A DNA stretch of 21,871 bases from Chromera velia (taxonomy: Eukaryota; Sar; Chromeraceae): assembly GCA_018398765.1 (NCBI GenBank), contig JAHBMJ010002175.1, forward strand, positions 1-21,871. Reading direction: 5' to 3'. A program made the position numbers and the translations under genes. The notes under the pieces are model-generated. The model was not told the DNA's origin and did not search any database. It saw nothing but the letters and a program-made list of their open reading frames with translations. Shown here piece by piece: positions 8,860 through 17,982 of the stretch (its first letter is position 1; each line of letters opens with the position of its first letter).

Positions 8860-9325
8860 TGATGAATCTCTAGCTTACCTAAGCTCAGAGATCCACGCTT
8901 GTACATATACTCGTAAGTCTGGTCTTCCGGGAATGGTCTCGAGTTCACAAATCTCTCTAGTCCGGACCTCGATACACTCTCTCTATCTGTATTTGTAATT
9001 CTCGGTCGATCGGTCGATCGATCGCTCACGTGCACGTCAGCTCTATCTGTATCTATCATATTTTATGTAATACATTTGTCTGTATATCCCGTACATGACA
9101 TGCTCTTTGCTTTTCTGTCCACTCGCATTCAGTCTCTTTCAGTTCTGCACTTTCTGTATGCATGTTCACGTGTATATTGCAATTTCCCGCATGCAACACT
9201 TCATACATGTATTGCTGATATGTACAATTCGCTCGATGGCGCTCGGCGGCGTACGCGGATCGATTTAGACTGGTATGATGCTGCGCGCACCGCGCCTCTT
9301 CTCTCTGACCCTTGATACCTCATCA
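8860..9325 (-). repeat. 3' LTR of the copia element
   Basis: This 466-bp repeat begins TGATGAATC and ends ACCTCATCA in plus orientation, with the short terminal inverted repeat TGATGA/TCATCA. It is about 95% identical to 16643-17108. It contains a conserved run of GATCG words and a CACGTGCACG word that may belong to the promoter or enhancer part. Confidence 0.96.
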
Positions 9326-9331
9326 AACGCA

Positions 9332-9346
9332 TCCTTTTTCTTTTTT
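9332..9346 (-). promoter_or_regulatory. polypurine tract of the copia element
   Basis: On the minus strand this is AAAAAAGAAAAAGGA, located six bases before the 3' LTR. Its position and purine-only composition fit the primer site for plus-strand DNA synthesis in LTR retrotransposons. Confidence 0.75.
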
Positions 9347-9860
9347 CGCGGAGCGAACCCACTCTTACACATTCATTCATCATTCTCATTCACAATCATT
9401 CACGCACATATACCCTCTTGTCTCTTCCGTTCTCGTTTGCCATCTTGCTTTGATTTGAGATGCTTTCCTGACTACATTTGATCTCCGTTTGAGTTGCTTC
9501 GCTCGAACGTCTGGAGCGTTGACGCAGGCGAACACATGGACGTGGAATGATCTGCCCCCCCAACAGACCAAGCGTATTGCCTTTACTCCATTCTTAGGGA
9601 GCTTCTCTCCCTTTGATCTTCTGTTATCAGTTTTGCTTCTCTTATCTCTGCAAAATGCTTTCTCTTTTACCTTCTCTTTTTCACCCACACCCCTTTTCTC
9701 CATGCATTCCTTCCCTTTTCACCAAATCGATCAGTCATCAAGCTTTCTCCCTCTTCCTTGACTTTGATCCCTTTTGCAATCGCTTTGTAGTCAACCCGTT
9801 GTCTGTCCCTCAGTCCTTCTCTCCTCGCGCTCCTGCCTTGAATCTCAGGCATCTTCGAAT
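9347..9860 (-). other. 3' untranslated part of the copia element
   Basis: This stretch lies between the RNase H region and the polypurine tract. It is purine-rich on the minus strand, and the open frames there are Lys/Glu-rich without recognisable domains. It is treated as the 3' non-coding part of the element. Confidence 0.5.
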
Positions 9861-9949
9861 CCACCTACACACATGGCCATTCATCATCATCTTCTTCTTC
9901 CTTTTCTTTTTCTTCTCTTGACAGACCTGTGGGTGTGTAGACTATCTGT

Positions 9950-10430
9950 GTCTGTCTGTCTTTCTCGAGAAATGATGCAATCAGATCTACATCCATTGGC
10001 TTTGTGAAACTGTCTGCGTAGTTTTGATGGCTGTACACATGTTGTACTCTGATCTTCCCTTCTTTCATTCCGTCCATTGCAGCTATTGCTGGAACTACAC
10101 ACACTTTCCCTCCCATCTCTCTTATTTGTTCAATCAAGTCCTTTTTCTGGGGCTTTGGGTTTCTGGATTTGAGCATCTTGCACACCCCATCTGAATCCGT
10201 TCGAATTGTGTAATACGAGTCCTTCTAGATCTCCCGAATGAATCTTATCGTCACCGATGCGTAGTCAAGCACATCCTCCAGTGCACATAGTTCTGCCCGA
10301 TTGATGCTCCTCGCACATCTCTTCTGTTTTCGACTCTTCCAAGCGATCGGTCTTCCATTCACGGTAAGTACCCAGCCTGTCTGTGGGTATAGATTCAATT
10401 CGCTTCCCCCTGCTGCATCGCAATACAGAA
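9950..10430 (-). pseudogene. RNase H region of the copia element
   Basis: The minus strand shows copia-type RNase H motifs: a YCDAAGGSE segment near 10,420, a glutamate-containing NRAELCAL segment near 10,290, and SHQNYADSFTKPMD near 10,000. That last segment corresponds to the typical C-terminal H...N.AD..TK signature. It belongs to the fossil element and is not an independent gene. Confidence 0.88.
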
Positions 10431-11515
10431 CCACTTCTATTCTCTCATGCAACTTGGGAGGGTCTAGCATGATCCCTCGATCCGAAGTTGCCTGTTCGTA
10501 TTTGATGGCTCTGTTCAGAAGTCTCCATGCTCTGATGGTTGGCTTTTGATTAAATTGACTCAGCCATGCGGATGCAAACTCGAGATCCGGTCTGGTGCTG
10601 TGAGCTGCATAGGACAACTCCCCCAACAACTGTCTGTACCGTCTGTGTCCTTCTGCATCTAGCACCTCCGACCTATCATCTTCTCTCGTCACCCCTGTTG
10701 GAAAAGGCTGAGATCCCTGCTTACTCTGTTCTCTTTGAATACTCTCAACGTACGTTTTCTGAGAGCACCAGATTCTTTCGTCTGAAAGAACCTCATAATC
10801 ACTTCCAACATACCGACCCAGCACCTCCAGCTCCTTGCAATGGACCTCTTCTGCAATTTTTTTCACCATCTTCTGTGTGTCCCCTTCCAACAAAACGACA
10901 ATCAAATCATCAACGTACTGACTCAGCAACCCAACAACCTTTCCTCCCTTCTTTTTCCAAAACACCCCGCTCAACAGACTGAACTCCTAACCTAGTTTCC
11001 TCAAAACCTCCCACAGATGGTCTTCAAATGCTCTCCCTGCATCCTTCAAACCATACAGGGCCTTCTTCAATCTCCAGAGCAAACCTGCTTTTCTGTCGGG
11101 ATGACTGAGATACGGTCTGACATAGACTGGGACTCGGGACTTCAGCTTCGCCTAGAGATAGGCGTTTTGACAGTCTACGGAGGCGATTGAGTTCTTTCCG
11201 TAGTTTGGGGATGCTAATGCTGCAAGCAAAACAAAATGAACAGAATCAGGTGGGCAACCATACGTGGCGGTCTCCACACCCTGTCTCAGATCCTGGTCTC
11301 CTCTTGCTACTGCTCTTGCCTTAAACTCTCTCTCTTCTCCTGCTTTCATCTTCAAAGTATCCACCACCAGCATGTCTAGGACGGTTGCTCCTGTGGGGAT
11401 GTTCTCCTTCCTGACCGTGTCATAGGTATCGTACTTCATCAGCTTGGCTAGTTCTGCTCTCCTCGCTTCATCGCACTTGTTTCTCATCTCTGGTGTCAAG
11501 CTCCCGTACTTCACT
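10431..11515 (-). pseudogene. reverse transcriptase region of the copia element
   Basis: Segments recognisable as the copia reverse transcriptase family (RVT_2 type) include FKARAVARGDQ near 11,320, SVDCQNAYL near 11,160, and the active-site motif YVDDLIVV near 10,910. The connection segment RQLLGELSYAAHSTRPDL is near 10,600. The region is part of the fossil gag-pol and is interrupted. Confidence 0.92.
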
Positions 11516-11517
11516 TT

Positions 11518-12270
11518 CTAATGTGTAGTCTCTGTCAGTAGGACTCTTCCCACCTCTTGGTCTGAACAGAAGAAGGAAGACGTACTGATAAGGGAATCAA
11601 GAAACGAAGTGACGCCGGAACCTGATATCCTGTCTTCAGGCTCTGTAGACAAAGCAAACTCCTTCTCTTCGATGTACTCTCTGAGAAGAGTACTGATCAT
11701 GCTCTCACCTAGCCTCCCATTCTTCTTAACCTCCGCGTCTTCAATCACGATGTCTTCTCTCTCCACCTCAAACAGATCTGGCTCCACTGCCCCGTACTTC
11801 TTCGTATTATTTGTAAACATTACCGCTTTTTCTCCTTTTCTCCTTACTGCAGGACGATAAAGCCGATCTCTCAACGCTCTTTTCCCATACGACCCATAAT
11901 GCTGCACAGTCACTCGCCCTCTCTTCTTTTCCTTCACTTCCCCCAAGAACAACTGCTTTGCCTTTTCATCCTTCCATATGATAAATTTCTTTCCGTCTGA
12001 TCTCTTTCTTTTCTCTTTTTCTTTCTCTGCTGCCAAAGGTTCATTCTCCAACACCCCTCCAGGTTTTCTCAGCTCCTGCTGCAATTTTTCAGGCATCGGT
12101 TGAATGGCCATCACAAAGAGATCCACCTCATAGGACTCATACCCCCTGTCTCTCTCTCTGATGGGTCTAATTCGAAACAGAGTCGGGGAAATGACCTTCA
12201 CAACCTCACCTGGCTTCCATTCTTCCTCCACCTTCCCGTAGTGATGGAGAGGGTGTCGGAAGAGAACCAT
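11518..12270 (-). pseudogene. integrase C-terminal and linker region of the copia element
   Basis: A minus-strand stretch starts with a segment like VKVISPTLFRIRPI, resembling the small beta-barrel C-terminal part of retroviral-type integrases. It is followed by a charged Lys/Glu-rich linker leading toward the reverse transcriptase. Such variable linkers are usual between integrase and reverse transcriptase in copia elements. Confidence 0.65.
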
Positions 12271-12349
12271 CTCTGACTCTTCAAACCTCCTTCCTTTGAA
12301 CTCCTCATGACTCCTTCTGAGAGATTCTTCTCTTCAACGCTAGCTGGGA

Positions 12350-13020
12350 CTGGGTAAACCCCCGTCATCCTTTCATATGCAGACAAATACGGTTCTCTGG
12401 CTGCTGGCATGCGGTTAACAAAAGCCATTGCCATGGGAAGTATATCTTGCCAATTTTCTTCTGGAATGTCTTTCTCAAGACCGAGAAGTGTGATCTGTGT
12501 GTCCAGAATGTAATGGCGGTTCTCGAGGATCCCCATCGACTGCGGGTGACCCACCGGTGTCCACTCATGACTGATGCCCCTTATTCTGCACTGCAAATCA
12601 AACATCCCCTTGAAGTAACTTCTGTTATCTGTCCTAAAGCACGACCTTAGACTAACTGGGTAGCCAAAAGGCGTAATCCAGTGATCCCGCACTGCTTTCC
12701 ATACCGTTGCTGCGTCTTCTCCCTCTACTGGTACCGCCACCAACCACCGAGTGCATTCATCGATGATGGTAACTATCGGAGTCCCTTCAATGAAGTGAAG
12801 GTCAACTGCAATCCTTTTAAGTGGTCTCCCTCTCCTCAATCTTGCTGTCCATCCTCTCCACCTATGTGGAGCTCCTTTTACCTGAGCACATTCCTTGTAA
12901 CCCTCTATCGTCTTTCTACATACCTCCCTCAACCGACTTCCCTTGATGTACTTTGAAAGCGATCGACTGAGAGCTGCGCCTCCTAGTGCGCCTCCTAGAT
13001 GCCCCATCTCCCTGTGTGCT
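12350..13020 (-). pseudogene. integrase core region of the copia element
   Basis: An HHCC-type zinc-binding segment is visible: HREMGH near 13,010, then two cysteines nine residues apart (C-x8-C) near 12,910. It is followed by an RNase-H-fold core with D in AVDLHF (near 12,803), D in FRTDNR (near 12,629) and E in GILENRHY (near 12,524). The last two are 35 residues apart, the D,D35E spacing expected of retroviral integrases. It belongs to the fossil element. Confidence 0.93.
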
Positions 13021-13229
13021 CTCTGGACAAGCTCCTCCAACTCTTTTCCTTCTACCCGCATCCTTTCTCTTTTGCGTGAGCACCCGGGCCCTCCTAATTC
13101 AGATACAGGTACGTCGTCCCTGCTGTCTGTCCCGGATCTGGTTCCCCCTCCCTCTCCTGGATTACATCCGTATTCCCTGCAGACCCTGCCGTTCTCCACC
13201 CTGGACCCGGCAGCCGAAGCCTTCACTTT

Positions 13230-15130
13230 CTTTTCCTTCTTTTTTTTTCTTTTTTTTTCCTTTTCTTTCTATCTTTCTCGTTTCTTTCCTTCCGTGTGTT
13301 CATTTTCTGACTGTCTTTCTGCCTTTTCTATCTCATTTGAATCTGACTGAGGGCTGTCTTTCTGAACTTGCTGAAGTGATTCCCTAGGCTCCATTAAACT
13401 CTCTCCTCCTCTTTCGTCCTCAATCCTGTCTGTAGATGTCAAAGAGGGATCATCGGCAAAAGAAGGGTCACAATGGTCGACCTGGCGGCTACTGCTGCTG
13501 CTACTGTGACTACAGTGCCTGGGTGGAGGCTCCTACAACGCTCGTTCCTTCTTTGCCAGACGCGGCGATCTCCTAACACCCCCTTCATCTAGACTGTGGC
13601 CACTCGTCGAGATGTCAAGAGCGGAAGAATGTTTCGCACGCCTCTTTTTCCATTTCTTTATCCTGGTGGCATGCTCCTACAACTCTGTTTCGAAGGGCCA
13701 CCCTTTCAGCCTCCCGGTCTCTTTATCTAGAAACCGACCAGAGACTGTCTCCCGAAAAGTCACTCTCTTAGTCCTCCTTCTTTGAGAGCCCACAAACGCC
13801 TCATCCATCGTAATTCCTTCTCCCAGACTCTCTACAGACTGATGTGCCTGTGTTTCCTTCTGAACGCAACCTACCTAAAGTTTCTTCCCACATGCACCGG
13901 TCTCCCGACGCCACTCCTTCCATTCTCCAAAAATCACTTCATGTGGAACGATGACCTCTTCCCCTGTTGCTGTGTCAGTCAAACTTTGGATGTCTAGGCT
14001 GCTCCCCCCAAGCTTGCCAGAGACGGCAAGGGACGTTCTCCCCGGTCTGAGTGGAAAAGTCAAGAGTCCACTGCCCTTTTCTTGCTATTTGATGGTGCAT
14101 TTGCGCCCATCTGGAAGGCACAGTCTCATCTGTAGGGTCTCGTAATCCATTTTTACCCCCCATGCCTTCAGAAATTTCATCCCGACCAGGGGAGGAACGA
14201 TGGCGTCCATATCTAGAACCACCATTCGTGAAGACAACAAGATACGATCGGTGAGATGAAGGCCTCCCCCCTAAACCCCAACAATTCCAACCGTTCCGTT
14301 TGTTGTCCCGATTCTCGGCCCTCTGTCTTTGTCATGCTTCCACAACCACTTGCCTAGCGTAGATAAAGGGAACAATGCCATGGCGAGTCTCAACCAACCT
14401 ATCGACGTCGTAATCACTCCAGTACTTCCCGAATCTTTGACCACTCCAACCAGCTCAGACTCACCCAGAGGAACCGTCCCTTTCTCCTCCGCTGTCTGCA
14501 GGGCTGTCTGTACGCTCTCACTGGTGACTCCCCAGAAAGCGTAGTCCTCTGCCGAGAAGTCTTCCCCCCTCTTCTCCCCTGTCGGTGTCTTTTGGGTCTC
14601 ATCTTCCTCTTCGTTCTTCCTTCGCTGTCTCTTCCCCCTTCTTGTCATCTTTTTCCTTTCCTCTTTCTCTGCGTTGCTTGGTGAAGCCTTCTTATCATTC
14701 TCTTCTCTTCCCACCACCTTCTTTTGCTTGTTTGTATGTGTGTCTCTCCTCTCTGATGTGTCTCTACTTCTCTCATCTGTTTCTTCTGTCTGACTTTCTC
14801 TACCTTCGTGTCTTTCACTCACTTCCTTACTGTCCTCCTCGGTCTCTGTAAAAAGAACGGCAAAACTGCTTAGGAAAGAAAAACAGGGCCGAACCTTTTT
14901 CTCTTCTGACAGTCTACTCACCTTTTTTTTCGAAACAGGGATGCAAAAATCCTTCCGATATTTCTTGAACTTCTCATGCTTCTCTGTATCACTCTTCTGA
15001 TCAAATTCAAACAGCCACATGACTTCCCCTGCGGATGGTTCTTCCATTTCTGTGTCAGTGCTGATCTGCGTGCAACTGCCTGTGTCCGCCAAAGTATGAA
15101 GGGCTACGCACGTAACCAGAGCAGATAAAA
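13230..15130 (-). pseudogene. protease region and charged spacer of the copia element
   Basis: A DTG-containing segment (LADTGSCTQIS) is near 15,070. A stretch near 14,160 (PPLVGMKFLKAWG) resembles the C-terminal part of retropepsins. Between them lies a very charged Lys/Glu/Arg/Ser-rich segment (about 14,440-15,000). Between the protease part and the integrase (13,230-14,060) I see no known domain. The assignment as a protease region rests on motif and position and is only moderately secure. Confidence 0.55.
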
Positions 15131-15209
15131 TTGGAAGAAAGGAGCACACAAAGAAAAAGAAGTTAAAAATTATAAGAGGAAAGACAGAGAGGCTGGCTTG
15201 CTCACCGTT

Positions 15210-15455
15210 GTTTTCGGTCCAGAAGTTCTTGCTCTGCTGCTCAGGTTGGCGACTCCCTTGATGGCGATTCCCTGCGTTTCCTCCTCCACGGTTGGAAGAG
15301 AGAGAGGAGTGCTGGCCGGCATTACCGCCAAAGCCCCTGTCCCCTCCTCCTCTGTACCTGCCGCCACCCCGTCCGTACCCTCCTCTGCCACCTCTGTATC
15401 CTCCATGCCCTCTTCCTCCCCGTCCCCTATTCCAACTCTGCTGCTGCTGCATCTG
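15210..15455 (-). pseudogene. RGG-box nucleocapsid-like region of the copia gag
   Basis: The minus strand encodes a Gln-rich start followed by many Arg-Gly-Gly and Tyr/Phe-Gly-Gly repeats. This is the composition of an RGG-box RNA-binding segment. It lies where copia gag proteins usually carry a CCHC zinc knuckle, and no knuckle was seen. It probably served RNA binding or packaging in the intact ancestor. Confidence 0.75.
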
Positions 15456-15509
15456 TTGATGCTGGGGATATTGAGGCTGTTGCCTCTACTGCTGCTGTTG
15501 CATTCGTTT

Positions 15510-16500
15510 CTACTCTTCTTGGGAAACCATGATATACCCTTCCTTATTCCCCCTTCTCCCCTGATCCGGGAATGTAGATGTGAAGTACTTTGCGAATATT
15601 GCGTGAAGAGCCTGCCAGGATAGTGTCTTGTCTGCGATGTCTCTGTCCAACTCGACTGCAAGCATCTTTGACCCGCAGTTGTCCTTTAAAGTCATGTAAA
15701 TCTCGGTGATGATGGGCGGGCTGGCGGTGATATCATAGTAGACAACTTTGCCCCTCTCCCCTGATGGGCAGGACGCGTCGGTCTCAAAGGTGCCATCAAG
15801 CTTTCTTTCAGGCAAAGGCACCTGACCCAATTCGATCATCAACTTCTCCGCATCCCGGATCCAGTTGGCAAAAGGCATATCACGAGGCCTCATGCGGTTG
15901 ATGTAGGTATACAAGGCGCTCTTCTTGAATCTGAAGATCTTCCACAGGTCCTTCGTGCCATGAGTCTCTAAGTAGGCAAGGAGACAGAAGGGGTCCTGCT
16001 TAAATTTCTTGCTGCTTTTGATTCCATCAAAGGCCGCGTCCATGGCGGAGAGTATGTTCTGGGCGATGGTGATCAAGATGTAGTTGTAAATCAACTTCTG
16101 GAAAAGTCGGCAGCCGCTGCTGCTCTTGTTCAGAAGGTTAGTGTCCAGACCCAGGATGTCCACCGCAATCTTCAGGAACAGCATCAGCGACTTCAAGGTC
16201 AGTGGATCTTTTCCATCCACCTTTCTGCCTTGAAGTGTCTCGTTGTAGACGTGCTCAAGGGTTTTCTTCTTGTCTTCGTAGAGGGACTTGAAGATGAAGC
16301 TCTTTACCATCTGGTCAGGGTGCTCAAAGGAGAGGTTCGCGACCTGCTGGTCAGTTGAGTCGTTGATCTGGGACTCGGTGGTCGATAGCCTGCAGTTCCA
16401 CCTTCTTGGTAAGGTGGATTTTGAGGCCAGGGAACATTGCCGCGACCTGACCTCCGAAGTCTGCATTGACGTCTACCTGCTGAGAAGAGAAGAGAACCAT
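15510..16500 (-). pseudogene. gag region of the copia element
   Basis: About 300 codons of helical, charged sequence occupy the first position after the leader, which is where copia gag lies. Segments such as HPDQMVKSFIFKSL and WQALHAIFAKYF look like capsid-type helices. The identity is inferred mainly from position and from the RGG segment that follows. Confidence 0.7.
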
Positions 16501-16629
16501 TGTTAAGTTTAGATAGTCTGAGAAATCGAAGGACGGAAACGTTTAAGCTTGCACATGCACCACACACCTCAACGCAGATTTAGTTCGTTTTCAAAGAAGA
16601 AGACAACGAATGGAACAAAGACCCCACTT

Positions 16630-16640
16630 CCTTGTCACCA
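16630..16640 (-). promoter_or_regulatory. primer-binding site of the copia element
   Basis: Two bases after the 5' LTR, the minus strand reads TGGTGACAAGG, which starts with the TGG that pairs with the CCA end of a tRNA. The complementary tRNA 3' end would be CCTTGTCACCA. I cannot name the tRNA. It is not the usual initiator-methionine sequence. Confidence 0.7.
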
Positions 16641-16642
16641 TC

Positions 16643-17108
16643 TGATGAATCTCTAGCTTACCTAAGCTCAGAGATCCACGCTTGTACATATACTCGTAAG
16701 TCTGGTCTTCCGGGAATGGTCTCGAGTTCACAAATCTCTCTAGTCCGGACCTCGATACACTCTCTCTATCTGTATTTATAATTCTCGGTCGATCGGTCGA
16801 TCGATCGCTCACGTGCACGTCTGCTCTATCTGTATTTGTTATATTTTATGTAATACATTTGTCTGTATGTCCTGTATATGACATGCTCTTTGCTTTTCTG
16901 TCCACTCGCATTCAGTCTCTTTCAGTTCTGCACTTTCTGTATGCATGTTCACATGTATATTGCAATTTCCCGCATGCAACGTTTCATGCATGTATTGCTG
17001 ACATGTATAATTCGCTCGACGGCGCTGGACGGCGTGCGCGGACCGATTTAGATTGGTATGATGCTGCGCGCGCCGCGCCTCTTCTCTCTGACCCTTGATA
17101 CCTCATCA
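16643..17108 (-). repeat. 5' LTR of the copia element
   Basis: This 466-bp partner of 8860-9325 has the same TGATGA/TCATCA termini. About 21 differences separate the two copies. They are unevenly placed, with none in the first 130 bases and many in the GC-rich part near the other end. Confidence 0.96.
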
Positions 17109-17113
17109 CTATA
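17109..17113. repeat. target site duplication CTATA, right copy
   Basis: This exactly repeats 8855-8859 and follows the right LTR directly, confirming the element's borders. Confidence 0.9.
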
Positions 17114-17263
17114 TGATATCTACCAAAAACTATACAATACATATGAATTTAATAGATTGACTGATAAGAAGTGGTTGAAGTATATTGAAGTGTTGCAAGC
17201 AGTTAAAAGCAGAGATGCTGAACTTACAATTACGATTCGATGCATTTCAGAATTTGAGCCTTT
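17114..17263. other. AT-rich continuation of the insertion target
   Basis: The AT-rich composition of the left flank resumes here and stops sharply at about 17,267. One plus frame is open for about 52 codons, from the LTR junction to a TGA at 17,265-17,267, with protein-like segments such as DKKWLKYIEVLQAV. Before the insertion this frame had a stop immediately upstream (TAG next to CTATA). It could be an exon that begins after an AG acceptor, or chance. Confidence 0.35.
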
Positions 17264-17610
17264 TTGACCTATAGCGAACAGTGCCGCGGACTCTACATGA
17301 AATGGCCGGGGCAGGTTTTTATCCCCCCTTGTGAGTCGCCCAACGCTTGGGGCAACCAAGCCTCGATAGCGCCAGGTGATGACGCTGCTCCAACCTCCTT
17401 GGTGCCTTCCATCTTCGACGCCGATCAATTTTGCGATTCGACATACTCTGCAAAAAATCATGGAAGTTCAACCTTGAAACGACTGGCTGAAGGACAAGAG
17501 CCTGTTACTTTTTTCGTCAAGGAAGATCGCTTCCACCCTTTTGGCCCGTGCAGACTGGTTGATCTTCTCAACATCTGGGGGCAAACTCGTGATGAAGTCA
17601 ATCCTTCTAC
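17264..17610 (+). CDS. uncertain plus-strand open frame before gene B
   Basis: A plus-strand frame is open from 17,264 to 17,695. Its first 115 codons lie outside gene B and look moderately protein-like, with segments such as PGDDAAPTSLVPSIFDAD and EPVTFFVKEDRFHPFGPC. Codons there favour G in the first position. No signal peptide, domain or start context is recognisable. The end of the frame runs antisense over the last exon of gene B. The minus strand is also open over part of the same stretch. It could be an exon of another gene, a relic, or the 3' untranslated region of gene B that happens to be open. Confidence 0.3.
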
Positions 17611-17950
17611 TCACTCAAAGAGACTCTCGATGTTCTTTTGGCGTTCCTCCCTCTCCTTTGGGAGATTCACAACCTTCTCCCCGTGCTCCTGCTGAGCCTG
17701 TCTTTTCCCTGTTGTGTATGTGCACTCAAACTCGGCGTTCCAGTTAGGGCCTAAGAAAATGCCGCCCTTCTGATATGTGACGCGAAGAGAGAGGTCTCCG
17801 GTGGCAGGGGTGAGCGTCCACTTCATCTCAGAGTACGCACCTATGATGCTCTGCAGCATCAAAGAGATGGAACAGTGAGGATACGACAGCGATCTCCCAT
17901 GTAGAACGTGTGTGGGGTAGAGTAGCGACTACACACACACACACACCTCG

Positions 17951-17982
<32 letters not shown>

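Larger units (their letters stand above)
8860..17108 (-). mobile_element. Ty1/copia LTR retrotransposon, fossil copy (8.25 kb)
   Basis: The element has two 466-bp LTRs, a 5-bp target duplication, a primer-binding site and a polypurine tract. On the minus strand its regions follow the order gag, protease, integrase, reverse transcriptase, RNase H, which is diagnostic of Ty1/copia (Pseudoviridae). Structurally it is end-to-end complete, so it is not a solo LTR. Its coding regions are interrupted roughly half a dozen times or more, so this copy is a fossil. The LTRs differ at about 21 of 466 positions (about 4.5%), nearly all transitions. This indicates an insertion that is neither recent nor ancient, but no date can be given without a substitution rate. 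It inserted into an AT-rich block between gene A and gene B. No further element is nested inside it as far as I can see. Confidence 0.96.

Noticed and set aside
9100-9320. plus-strand frame repeated in both LTRs (79 codons)
   Set aside because: It is present twice because the LTRs are copies, lies in the non-coding LTR, and opposes the element's orientation.
11609-11860. plus-strand frames inside the retroelement (also at 12,943-13,350, 14,329-14,544, 15,198-15,623)
   Set aside because: They are antisense shadows of the minus-strand retroelement regions.
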